This document shows positions 34,506-42,048 of a stretch of DNA of 64,000 nt, piece by piece. Made by a program: the position numbers and the translations under genes. Numbering within the stretch: the first letter of the stretch is position 1; each line of letters begins with the position of its first letter. The stretch is from Halobacterium noricense (lineage in GTDB: Archaea; Halobacteriota; Halobacteria; Halobacteriales; Halobacteriaceae). Location of the stretch: positions 124,001 through 188,000 of the forward strand of contig NZ_CP089468.1 in assembly GCF_021233435.1 (NCBI RefSeq), read 5' to 3'. The notes below the pieces were generated by a model. The model saw nothing but the letters and a program-made list of their open reading frames with translations, did no database searches and was not told the origin of the DNA.

Positions 34506-35162
34506 GTGAGCCAGCAGAAAGCCGACTACGTCGACGACGTCGACGTGGACGACGACTGGGATAGCCACCCGACAGCCGACGAACTTACGGAAGCCGTCGA
34601 GAACCTCGAAGCCCACGGCTTCGACGTCGAAGTCGTCGAGGACGCCGCGGCGGCCCTCGACGTGCTCGTCGACGAGATTCCCGACGGCGCGTCCGTGATG
34701 AACGGCCACTCCACGACCCTCGAAGAAGTCGGGTTCGACGAATACCTCGACGACGGCGACCACGATTGGGAGGACCTCGCCGCGGAGATCTGGAGCATCG
34801 ACGACGACGAGGAGCGCGACGCCGCGCGCCGCGACGCCCAGACCGCGGACTACTTCCTCGGCGGCGTGAACGGCGTCGCCCAGACGGGCGCGCTCGTCGC
34901 CGCGGACCTCTCCGGGAGTCGCGTCGGCGCGTACCCGTTCGCCGCGAAGCACCTCCTGCTCGTCGCCGGCGTCAACAAGGTCGTCGAGGACGTCGAGGCC
35001 GCCCGCGAGCGCCTCCACGAGTACGCCTACGAGTTCGAGAACCAGCGCGCCCAGGACGCCTACGGCGTCGAGAGCGCGCCCTCGAAGGAACTCATCTACC
35101 GTCAGGAGGGGACCGAGGGTCGCACGACCGTCGTGCTCGTCGAGGAGACGCTCGGCTACTAA
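34506..35162 (+). CDS. LUD domain protein (lactate utilisation LutC-like)
   Basis: 218 aa from GTG 34506; an ATG at 34428 in the same frame would add 26 residues of untypical sequence. The LUD core is visible: DGASVMNGHSTTLEEVGF, ADYFLGGVNGVAQTGALV and AKHLLLVAGVNKVVEDVEAA. LutC-type proteins act with LutA and LutB in lactate oxidation, but no partners lie nearby, so the role here is open. It lies 39 bases before the geranylgeranyl reductase gene on the same strand. Confidence 0.85.
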   Translation: MSQQKADYVDDVDVDDDWDSHPTADELTEAVENLEAHGFDVEVVEDAAAALDVLVDEIPDGASVMNGHSTTLEEVGFDEYLDDGDHDWEDLAAEIWSIDDDEERDAARRDAQTADYFLGGVNGVAQTGALVAADLSGSRVGAYPFAAKHLLLVAGVNKVVEDVEAARERLHEYAYEFENQRAQDAYGVESAPSKELIYRQEGTEGRTTVVLVEETLGY

Positions 35163-35201
35163 GCGAAGCCTCTTTTCGCTCTCGCGCCGTACGCGACAGT
35201 A

Positions 35202-36335
35202 ATGTACGACTTCGCGGTCGTCGGCGTCGGCCCCGCGGGTGCGCGGTTCGCGCGCCGTGCGGCCGAACGCGGCTACGACGTGGTCGCCTTCGAGCAGGGC
35301 GAACTCGGGAAGCCGCTGGCGTGCTCGGGCCACGTCAGCCTCGACGTCTGGGACTACGTTCCAGAATCCCGGGACTCTGGAGCTCGGCAGAACTCGGAGC
35401 GTTCTGGCGGTGTTCCCGAAGATGCCCGCGATGACCTCTTCCAGAACGAGATTCGGGGCGCGCGCTTCCACCTCGGCGGCGCGGACTCCGAGGCGTACCC
35501 GTTCTACGAGGACGAGGCAATCTCGAACGCCGTCGACCGCGTGCAGTTGGACAAGGTGCTCGCCGACGCCGCCCGCGACGCGGGTGCCGACGTCCGCGAG
35601 CAGCATACGGTCACGGAAGTCTCGGAGTTCAACGACCGCGTTGAACTCACCGTGCGCGGCCCCGACGAGACCTTCGACGTCACCGCGAAGATGGTCGCAG
35701 GGAGCGACGGCCCGCGCTCGCGCGTTCGGGACGCACTCGGCCTCCCGGAACCGGACGAGTTCCTGCACGGCGCGCTCGCGTTCGACCCCGAGCCCGACCA
35801 CGAGGCGTTCGTGGACGTCCACCTCACGGTCCCGGAGTTCTTCGCGTGGCGCATCCCCCGCGGCGAGGGCGGCGTCGAGTACGGGCTCGCGGCCGCGCCC
35901 GGCGAGGACGTCCCCGGGCTGTTCGACGCGTTCGTCGAGGACTACGGCGTCGACATCGAGCACCGCTGCTCGGGCATCATTCCAATCGGTCCCCCGGACA
36001 TCGTCACGAGCACGCGGGGGTTCCTGCTCGGGGACGCCGCCGGTCAGACGAAGCCGTTCACGGGCGGCGGCATCCTCTACGGGATGACGGCCGCGGACTG
36101 CGCCGCGCGCGAAATCGACCCCGACCGCCCCACGACGCTCACCGCCTACGAGGACGCGTGGCGCGACGAACTCGGGCGCGACATCCAACTGGGCCACCTC
36201 GTCCGCAAGGGGTACTCCGCACCCCAACCGATTCAGCGCGCGGGGATGCGACTGTTCGAGGGGGAAATCGGCGTCCACATGGACCAGCCGACGAGCCTCT
36301 TCTCCGCCGAACAGTTGCGCGCGCTGCTGCGATAA
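35202..36335 (+). CDS. Geranylgeranyl reductase family flavoprotein
   Basis: 377 aa. FAD-binding GVGPAG at residues 8-13, the second FAD motif GFLLGDAAGQTKPFTGGGI and PIGPPDIVTS fit the family that saturates isoprenoid chains of archaeal lipids or menaquinone. Residues 55-72 are an extra segment (ESRDSGARQNSERSGG and flanking VP) between WDYVP and EDARDDL. It is encoded by a palindromic 54-base insertion with near-identical 9-base borders at 35358-35366 and 35412-35420. The reading frame is kept. The TAA directly abuts the stop of the convergent YgfZ-like gene. Confidence 0.88.
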   Translation: MYDFAVVGVGPAGARFARRAAERGYDVVAFEQGELGKPLACSGHVSLDVWDYVPESRDSGARQNSERSGGVPEDARDDLFQNEIRGARFHLGGADSEAYPFYEDEAISNAVDRVQLDKVLADAARDAGADVREQHTVTEVSEFNDRVELTVRGPDETFDVTAKMVAGSDGPRSRVRDALGLPEPDEFLHGALAFDPEPDHEAFVDVHLTVPEFFAWRIPRGEGGVEYGLAAAPGEDVPGLFDAFVEDYGVDIEHRCSGIIPIGPPDIVTSTRGFLLGDAAGQTKPFTGGGILYGMTAADCAAREIDPDRPTTLTAYEDAWRDELGRDIQLGHLVRKGYSAPQPIQRAGMRLFEGEIGVHMDQPTSLFSAEQLRALLR

Positions 36336-37421
36336 TTAGTTCTCGTACGTCGGGAGGCGCGCCGAGCGCCCCGTGCACTCGACGAACGGCAGGTCCGTAA
36401 TCTCCGCAGCGGCGTCGCCGTCGTCGGTTTCGACGGTCACGCTGCCGGCATCGACGTCGTAGTTCACTTCGGCGAACGCGATTGGCTCCTCGCGCAGCGG
36501 GCTGACGACTGCGCGCGTGATTTCGCCGACGTCGTCGCCGTCCTGCGCGACGGCTGCGCCCGCGTCGGGAAGTTCCTCGGCGACGAGCCCCACCAGCCGG
36601 CTGCTCGGCCGGCCGCGGTTCTTCACCTTCGAGACGACCTCCTGCCCGACGAAACAGCCCTTCTCGTAGTCGACGGCGTTGCCGAGGCCGAGCACGTTCG
36701 GGACCCGGCCTTCCAGTTCCGTCTCGAACAGCGGCGTCCCGGCCTCCAGCGTGAGCGTCTCCCACGTCCGCCGGCCGAACGGCGTGGCGTTCAGCCCGCG
36801 GACGACCAGCGTCTCGAAGACGGGGTCGGCGTCGGCGGCCGCGCAGACGACGAGGTAGCCCTCCTCGCCCGCGAGGTCGTCGTCGCGGATGACCGTCACG
36901 CCCTCCTCCATCGCGCCGCGCACGAACGTCAGCGGCTCCTCGGGCGGGCTCGCGCCGCCGAGCACGCTCGCTATCTTCTCCGTGGCTTTCGGGCCGTGCG
37001 CGCCGAAGACGCCGAAGCGGTCGGTCGCGTGCTCGACGTCGACGTCCTGGACGAACGTCCGCTCGCTCCACTCCTCAGCGATGGCCTCGCCCTCGCCGGC
37101 CGGGAAGAACACGAGCAGGCTGTCGCCGGTCGCGAACGCGTAACAGTCCACGCGAATCCGGCCCTGCGGGTCCAACAGAAGCGCGTACGCCCCCTCGCCG
37201 TCCGCCGTGGGGACGTGGTTGGTGACGGTGTCGTCGACGAACTCGTGGCGGTCCTCGCCCGTGACGACGACCACGTCGAAGGCGTGCTCGGTGACGCCGA
37301 CGACGTTGCGCACCGCGCGGTGCGTGCGCTCGGGCCGGCCGTACTCCTCGGGGAGCGCGCGACCCGCGACGTCGCGGAACGACGCGCCGTGGTCCTCGTG
37401 GAGGTCCCTGACGACTGTCAT
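36336..37421 (-). CDS. YgfZ/GcvT-type folate-binding protein
   Basis: 361 aa from ATG 37421. It has the aminomethyltransferase fold and the YgfZ signature KGCFVGQE near residue 260, with the conserved Cys. YgfZ uses tetrahydrofolate to help repair or assemble certain Fe-S enzymes, so this is likelier than a true glycine-cleavage T protein. No gcvH or gcvP is nearby. The gene is followed end to end by the convergent geranylgeranyl reductase, with no base between the two stops. A longer frame to 37457 is possible but has a poor start. Confidence 0.85.
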   Translation of the reverse strand: MTVVRDLHEDHGASFRDVAGRALPEEYGRPERTHRAVRNVVGVTEHAFDVVVVTGEDRHEFVDDTVTNHVPTADGEGAYALLLDPQGRIRVDCYAFATGDSLLVFFPAGEGEAIAEEWSERTFVQDVDVEHATDRFGVFGAHGPKATEKIASVLGGASPPEEPLTFVRGAMEEGVTVIRDDDLAGEEGYLVVCAAADADPVFETLVVRGLNATPFGRRTWETLTLEAGTPLFETELEGRVPNVLGLGNAVDYEKGCFVGQEVVSKVKNRGRPSSRLVGLVAEELPDAGAAVAQDGDDVGEITRAVVSPLREEPIAFAEVNYDVDAGSVTVETDDGDAAAEITDLPFVECTGRSARLPTYEN

Positions 37422-37476
37422 TACCCGTAGAGTCGGCGCTCGCGCGGGTAAACCCACCGGGTTCCGGTGTCCGTTG

Positions 37477-37770
37477 CTACAGCCCGATGCGCCGCCGGAG
37501 TTCGTCCAGAATCGACGGCTCGGTCTGCTCGTCGCCGTCGGGGAAGATGCGGTCGTCGGCGGTGAACACCGTCCGGCCGTCGGTCTCCTCTGCGTCGATG
37601 AGGTCGTCGGCCTTCAGCGCGCCGAGCGCGTCCTCCAGGTCGTCGATGCTCGCGTCGACGTGCGAGCGCAGCTCGAACAGCGTCATCCCCTCGCTCGGCC
37701 GGTCGACGAGCGCGTCGAGTACCGCCACCTCCGTCTCCGGTCGGTCGCGATACTCGGGTTTGACGTGCAT
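37477..37770 (-). CDS. DUF6432-type winged-helix protein
   Basis: 97 aa. The sequence PETEVAVLDALVDRPSEGMTLFELRSHVD, split over two helices, followed by DLEDALGALKADDLIDAEE, is a winged helix fitting the haloarchaeal DUF6432 family. It may bind DNA; no target is known. It lies 55 bases upstream of the YgfZ-like gene on the same strand and is divergent from the DUF7093 gene. Confidence 0.82.
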   Translation of the reverse strand: MHVKPEYRDRPETEVAVLDALVDRPSEGMTLFELRSHVDASIDDLEDALGALKADDLIDAEETDGRTVFTADDRIFPDGDEQTEPSILDELRRRIGL

Positions 37771-37851
37771 ACGTCGACCGATGGCCGCCGTCGCCTTAGC
37801 AGTATCCCCGAGCGGTAGTCTTTTGCCGCTGGCTCGGATACTGCCGTCCTA

Positions 37852-38760
37852 ATGGGTCTCAGGTGCTCCCTGCTCGGACACGACTACGGCGAGGCGTTCG
37901 TCGAGCGGGACCGCGAGGAGCGCGGCGACGAAGTGGTCGTGACTGAACGCGAGCTCAAGGAGTGCGCGCGGTGTGGCTCCGAGAAGGTCACTGCGGAGAA
38001 CACGGAGGTCCGGTCTCTCCAGGCCGAGCGACGCGAGCGCGCCGACGCGGCCCCGGAGCCTGACCAGTCGACGACCGAAGAGTCGACGAGTGAACCCGCG
38101 ACGGCCGCCGACGACGGCGGCGCGGCGAGCGGCGCGTTCACGTCGGCGACCGACGCCATCGAACAGGCCGAGGCCGGGATGGAGACCGACGACGCGCTGG
38201 CGGGCGAACCCGACGAGGACGACGCGGTTATCCTCGACGGCGACGCCGGCGACGAGCCGGGGAGCGACCAGTGGGAGGAGCCAGCCGAACCGGAAGCCGA
38301 CCCCGACCCGGAGCCCGTCGAGGACGACGCGGAAGTCGTCGACGCGGGCCCGGCCAGCGAGCCCGAATCGTCGGGCACACAAACCGAGTACGTCGAACAG
38401 CCCCAGTCCCAGCCGGAGTCGGAATCCACGGACCTCGACCGCGAGCGCGGCGCGTGGCCGGACGCCGACGGCGAGGACGAGGGCTTCGACGCGACCGAGA
38501 CCGCCGACGTCGACGCGGAAGTGAGTGCCACCGAGACCGACGATTCGACGTTCGAGTTCGGTGCCGAGGAGGGCGTCGTCGAAGCCGACACCGGGTTCAC
38601 GAGCGCGGGGCCGCTGGACAACGACGAGTCCGCCGACGAACTCGACTTCGCGCTGTACTGTCCGGAGTGTGGCTTCGAGCGCTACGCCGCCGGCTCCAGC
38701 CTGCGCGCCGGCGACATCTGCCCGGAGTGCCAGCGCGGCTACCTGGCCGAAGACCGGTGA
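37852..38760 (+). CDS. DUF7093-type zinc ribbon protein with long acidic linker
   Basis: 302 aa. The N-terminus MGLRCSLLGHDYGEAFVERD leads to CARCGSE, half of a zinc ribbon. The C-terminus has CPECGFERYAAGSSLRAGDICPECQRG, a complete ribbon. Between them lie about 190 residues rich in Glu, Asp, Pro and Ser, probably disordered. This arrangement matches the haloarchaeal DUF7093 family as I remember it. Function unknown. It lies 37 bases before the DUF5611 gene. Confidence 0.82.
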   Translation: MGLRCSLLGHDYGEAFVERDREERGDEVVVTERELKECARCGSEKVTAENTEVRSLQAERRERADAAPEPDQSTTEESTSEPATAADDGGAASGAFTSATDAIEQAEAGMETDDALAGEPDEDDAVILDGDAGDEPGSDQWEEPAEPEADPDPEPVEDDAEVVDAGPASEPESSGTQTEYVEQPQSQPESESTDLDRERGAWPDADGEDEGFDATETADVDAEVSATETDDSTFEFGAEEGVVEADTGFTSAGPLDNDESADELDFALYCPECGFERYAAGSSLRAGDICPECQRGYLAEDR

Positions 38761-38797
38761 CGAAGCCGTTAAACCCCTCGCTGTCCTTCTCGCGTTC

Positions 38798-39193
38798 ATG
38801 AAAGAGTACAAGATGCGACGTGGCGAGTACCTCGAAGAGCGGATGCCCGACCTCAAGTCGGAAATCGAGGGTTACTTCGGCGAAATCACAGACACGGAGG
38901 GGTTCAAGGGCAGCGACCTCTACGTCGTCGAAGACCCCGACAACCCGGTCTTCGAGCGCATCACCGCCGGCGCAGTCGAGTACTCGGGGAAGAAGGACAA
39001 GCTCGCGGTCGACTTCGAGGAGCGCCCCGCCGAGGAAGTCATCGCGGAGGGCGACGCCGAGGCCGCCGCGGACGCCGTCGACGCGAAAAACGACTTCCTC
39101 CTCGAAGCGACTGGCCGTGACGCCAAGTCCCGCCGCGACTCGATGAAGCGCTCCGTCGAAGACGACGCCGACACTCCCGACGACGTCTCGTAA
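38798..39193 (+). CDS. DUF5611 family protein
   Basis: 131 aa. The start MKEYKMRRGEYLEERMPDL with EGYFGEITDTEGFKGSDLYVVEDPDNP matches the DUF5611 family; a TTAAA block about 25 bases upstream fits a TATA box. The C-terminal 30 residues are acidic and disordered. It shows no transmembrane segment or catalytic motif. Function unknown. It is the last chromosomal gene before the IS200/IS605 element. Confidence 0.82.
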   Translation: MKEYKMRRGEYLEERMPDLKSEIEGYFGEITDTEGFKGSDLYVVEDPDNPVFERITAGAVEYSGKKDKLAVDFEERPAEEVIAEGDAEAAADAVDAKNDFLLEATGRDAKSRRDSMKRSVEDDADTPDDVS

Positions 39194-39282
39194 CCCGAAT
39201 TTCGAGAACAGTACTGTCGTTCTTCTCGCGGACGATGCGACGCTCGGTAGCTGCCCGCTTACAGGAATTCGAGGAGAAAGCC

Positions 39283-39298
39283 CACGACTTCAGTCGTG
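39283..39298 (+). repeat. Left-end transposase recognition hairpin
   Basis: Seven base pairs with a two-base loop. It equals the core of the right-end hairpin except for the loop and one flanking pair, and is the presumed TnpA binding site. Confidence 0.6.
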
Positions 39299-39397
39299 AG
39301 ATGAATCCAACCACATACGCCACGATCAATTCTCGATAGCCGACTAGGGGTTGATGGAACCATAACACCTAATATAGAATGATGTCTATCTAACGGT

Positions 39398-39787
39398 ATG
39401 CCACGTGGGTATAGTCGAGAGCGAACGTCGGTACACAACCTCCACTACCACTTCGTGTGGTGCCCGAAGTACCGTAAGCCGGTGCTGACCGACGAGGTTG
39501 CCGACCGCCTCGAAGTCCTCATTAAGGAGAAAGCCGACGAACTCGACCTCGACATCCTCCAGCTGGCAATCCAGCCCGACCACGTCCACTTGTTCATCAC
39601 GGGCAATCCGAAACTCGCCCCGAACAAAATCATCCAACAGGTCAAGGGCTACACCTCGCGCAACCTCCGCGAGGAGTTCGACTTCGGCCTTCCGTCGCTG
39701 TGGACGCGCTCGTACTTCGTCTCCAGTGCGGGCGAGGTGTCAGGCGAGGTCATCGAGGAATACATCGAAGCACAGACCGGCCAATAA
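39398..39787 (+). CDS. tnpA: IS200/IS605 family Y1 transposase TnpA
   Basis: 129 aa, full length for the family. HUH motif DHVHL with H62 and H64, catalytic tyrosine Y122 in EEYIEAQ. N-terminal HNLHYHFVWCPKYRKPVL is diagnostic. It excises and inserts the element as single-stranded DNA. A TATA-like AATATAG lies about 27-21 bases before ATG 39398. There is no frameshift, so the enzyme is probably active. The tnpB ATG follows two bases after the stop. Confidence 0.95.
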   Translation: MPRGYSRERTSVHNLHYHFVWCPKYRKPVLTDEVADRLEVLIKEKADELDLDILQLAIQPDHVHLFITGNPKLAPNKIIQQVKGYTSRNLREEFDFGLPSLWTRSYFVSSAGEVSGEVIEEYIEAQTGQ

Positions 39788-39789
39788 CG

Positions 39790-40968
39790 ATGCACCGCGA
39801 CGTCACCACAACGGTAAGGGTGAAACTCCACTCGCTCACCGAGCGGAAAGCCCGACTCGTCGAACGCGAATACGCCGCGTTCCAAGATGCCGTCGACGGT
39901 GACAACAACGCGAATCTCTACTCCGCCACCAGCCAACAGGCGGGGAAAGTCCGGTCGAACAAGAACCCACGCGAGGACACCGAGCAACCGGTTGTCCTCC
40001 GCAACGACTGTATCGCCATCGAACACGACGAAGAAACGGTTCTGTCGTCGTGGTGGTTCAAACTCCCTGTCTACAATCCCGTCAAAGAACAGGGTGACAG
40101 CATCTGGGTGCCCGTTCATGTCCCCGAGAAGGACACGCACTTGCTCCGCGAGGAGTACATCTGTGATTCGGAACTCGTCTATCGAGACGGCGAGTGGTAC
40201 GTCCACCTCGTTTGCGAACGGTCTGTGGCCGTTGCAGACGAGTATGACGACGTTCTCGCCGTTGATATGGGCGCGAAGTGGATCGCCGTCAGTACGTTCC
40301 TCTCCGACCGCGACACGCAGTTCCACGGCGCTGAAGTCCGGCGTGTCCGTGAACACTACAAACAACTCCGCAAAAGCATCGGGAAAGAGAAAGTCCGCTC
40401 GGGAGCGCAGGTCATCGAACGCATCGGTGACAAGGAGTCGCGGACGGTCGAGCACGAGTTGCATCAGGTGGCGAACGAACTCGTCGCTCGCGCTCGCGAG
40501 CGTAACGCGGTTATTGTGTTCGGTGATATGACTGGGTTGCGCTTCGACAACGATGAGGGACGGTACGTCAACGACAAGACCCACAAGATGCCGTATGCGA
40601 AGCTGGCGAATATCCTCACGTACAAAGCCCACCTCGACGGTCGAGAGTGCATTCCAGTCGAAGAGTACAATACATCTGTGACGTGCTGGCGATGTGGCTC
40701 CCAGAACACGCGTCGTGAGGTTCAGGGGCGTCTCGAGTGCCATGACTGTGGGTTAGAGGATAATGCGGACAAGAATGGCGCGTCGAACATCGGTCAACGA
40801 GCCGTCGGTAAGGACATCCAGAGCCCGCTATCGACGGCGGGGGCTGTTGTGGCTCAGCCCGAAACGCAGGTCGTACTCAAGGGACCAAACGGTGAGACAG
40901 AACCTGCGAACTCCCTAGATCCAGAAGACGTGGGCCTAACCCTCAGTGAGGGAAGTCCACGACTTTAG
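39790..40968 (+). CDS. tnpB: RNA-guided nuclease TnpB family protein
   Basis: 392 aa from ATG 39790. RuvC-I Asp is D159 (AVDMGAK), the zinc ribbon is C299-C302 and C317-C320, and RuvC-III Asp is D327 (NADKNGASNI). At the RuvC-II position, where TnpB has Glu in a pattern like (I/V)EDL, this protein reads VFGDMTGL, so residue 245 is Gly and the next is D246. Either D246 substitutes, a clade-specific variant, or the nuclease is impaired. The TAG stop lies inside the right-end hairpin. TnpB normally cuts the empty donor site guided by an RNA from the element's right end. Confidence 0.9.
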   Translation: MHRDVTTTVRVKLHSLTERKARLVEREYAAFQDAVDGDNNANLYSATSQQAGKVRSNKNPREDTEQPVVLRNDCIAIEHDEETVLSSWWFKLPVYNPVKEQGDSIWVPVHVPEKDTHLLREEYICDSELVYRDGEWYVHLVCERSVAVADEYDDVLAVDMGAKWIAVSTFLSDRDTQFHGAEVRRVREHYKQLRKSIGKEKVRSGAQVIERIGDKESRTVEHELHQVANELVARARERNAVIVFGDMTGLRFDNDEGRYVNDKTHKMPYAKLANILTYKAHLDGRECIPVEEYNTSVTCWRCGSQNTRREVQGRLECHDCGLEDNADKNGASNIGQRAVGKDIQSPLSTAGAVVAQPETQVVLKGPNGETEPANSLDPEDVGLTLSEGSPRL

Positions 40969-40980
40969 TCGTGGGAGAAG
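40800..40980 (+). ncRNA. Predicted omega (right-end) guide RNA of TnpB
   Basis: TnpB systems process a guide RNA from the 3' end of tnpB through the right end. Here this stretch contains two hairpins, CCTCA-g-TGAGG at 40941-40951 and the right-end hairpin at 40957-40974. The guide part would be the flanking sequence after the element, i.e. the 3' end of sepF on the complementary strand. The 5' limit is a guess. Confidence 0.35.
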
Positions 40981-41337
40981 TCACTGCCGGTTGAGTTTCG
41001 TCCGGCTGATGGCGAGCCCGTTCGGCACGACGATGAGCTGGTCGTCGCCCTTCTGGACGATGTCGCCGCCGACCTCCTGGGCGACCTGCCGGAGTTCGTC
41101 GACGATGTGTTCGACCGTGCGGTCCTCCGTGCGGAGGCGCGTGATGTCCGCGATGACCACGTCGCCGTCGTAGACGGCGTCCTTGATGGCGATGACGTCC
41201 TCCTGTCCGTCGATTTCCGCGATGTGGACGGTGACGCTCGCCTCGCCGCCGTTCGTGTCGAAGTCCTCGACGTCTAGTTCCACGTAATCCTCGGTGGAAC
41301 TCCCGCTCCCGCCGAGAATCTTGTCCATGAAGCCCAT
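40981..41337 (-). CDS. sepF: Cell division protein SepF
   Basis: 118 aa. The N-terminal MGFMDKILGG is the amphipathic membrane-targeting helix, followed by an acidic linker and the SepF fold (VHIAEIDGQEDVIAIKDAVYDGDVVIADIT ... DELRQVAQEVGGDIVQKGDDQLIVVPNGLAI in parts). In haloarchaea SepF anchors the FtsZ ring to the membrane. The C-terminus is intact even though the IS element ends exactly at its TGA. It lies 51 bases after the rhodanese gene's end on the same strand. Confidence 0.92.
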   Translation of the reverse strand: MGFMDKILGGSGSSTEDYVELDVEDFDTNGGEASVTVHIAEIDGQEDVIAIKDAVYDGDVVIADITRLRTEDRTVEHIVDELRQVAQEVGGDIVQKGDDQLIVVPNGLAISRTKLNRQ

Positions 41338-41388
41338 GGCGGAAAGAGGGGGTCGCCGCGTGCATAGTTCTTGCGTCAGACGCGGCAG

Positions 41389-41724
41389 TCAGTCGGCGTT
41401 CGCGAGCGGTTCGACGTCCTCTGCCCACGTCTCGTAGCCGCCGTCCATGCTCGCGACGGCGTCGGCGTTCCCGTACTCCTCGACGAGGCGCGCGGCCTGC
41501 ACCGAGGTCTGGCCGACGTAACAGTAGACGACGACCTCGTCGTTCCAGTCGCGCTCGGCGACCACGGCTTCGAGTTCTTCGACGGTGAGATGTTCGGCCC
41601 CCGGGAGGTGGCCGTCCTCGTAGGCGTCGGCTTCGCGGATGTCCACGAGGTCGAAGTCGTCGTCGCCGGCGTCGAGGCGCTCGCGAACCGTTTCCGGGTC
41701 GACGGTGTCGACGTCCCCGCTCAT
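41389..41724 (-). CDS. Single-domain rhodanese-like sulfurtransferase
   Basis: 111 aa from ATG 41724, which overlaps the TusA stop (ATGA). It has the rhodanese pattern DLVDIREADAYEDGHLPGAEH and the active-site loop C68-YVGQTS. It forms a persulfide on C68 and passes sulfane sulfur. Next to TusA and a YeeE/YedE transporter, it probably takes part in moving imported sulfur to acceptors. Confidence 0.9.
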   Translation of the reverse strand: MSGDVDTVDPETVRERLDAGDDDFDLVDIREADAYEDGHLPGAEHLTVEELEAVVAERDWNDEVVVYCYVGQTSVQAARLVEEYGNADAVASMDGGYETWAEDVEPLANAD

Positions 41725-42014
41725 CGCTTTTCGAGGTAGATGCGGTAGACGCCGTCGCCGCTGCGCCAGACGCGGGCGTCGGCGTCGTCGCCGACGGCGC
41801 GTGGGACGTTCTCCGTGCACGGGACGTGGTCGGTCTCCTGCACGAGGAGGTCGCCCTCGTCGAGGTTCTGGAGCCCTTTCTTCGCCTCGACCTGCGGGTA
41901 CGGGCAGACTTCGCCCATCATGTCCTGGACTTCGTCGGCCTGCTCGAACAGCGACTGGGCTTCTTCGTCGGACAGTTCGTCGGGTGCGTCGGTGACGTCG
42001 TCGATGGATGGCAT
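41721..42014 (-). CDS. TusA family sulfur carrier
   Basis: 97 aa. The family motif C37-P-Y-P followed by QVEAKKGLQNL holds the persulfide-bearing Cys. An acidic N-terminal helix of about 30 residues precedes it. TusA relays sulfur between a donor and enzymes of thio-modification or sulfur oxidation. It lies between the membrane transporter (34 bases upstream) and the rhodanese (4-base overlap), one operon. Confidence 0.9.
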   Translation of the reverse strand: MPSIDDVTDAPDELSDEEAQSLFEQADEVQDMMGEVCPYPQVEAKKGLQNLDEGDLLVQETDHVPCTENVPRAVGDDADARVWRSGDGVYRIYLEKR

Positions 42015-42048
42015 GAGTGTGTGTTGGTGTGGTCAGTTGGCGGGCGAT

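Larger units (their letters stand above)
39259..40980 (+). mobile_element. IS200/IS605-type insertion sequence with tnpA and tnpB
   Basis: The ends carry the imperfect palindromes expected of this family. The left hairpin is CACGACT-tc-AGTCGTG at 39283-39298 and the right hairpin CCACGACT-tt-AGTCGTGG at 40957-40974, in the same orientation and nearly the same sequence. TTAC at 39259-39262 could be the target tetranucleotide, but the exact cut sites cannot be fixed. There are no inverted terminal repeats or target duplication, as is normal for single-strand transposition. The right end abuts the sepF stop codon at 40981. Confidence 0.85.

Noticed and set aside
39200-39397. Gene upstream of tnpA
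   Set aside because: No coding frame; this is the left end of the insertion sequence with its hairpin and promoter.
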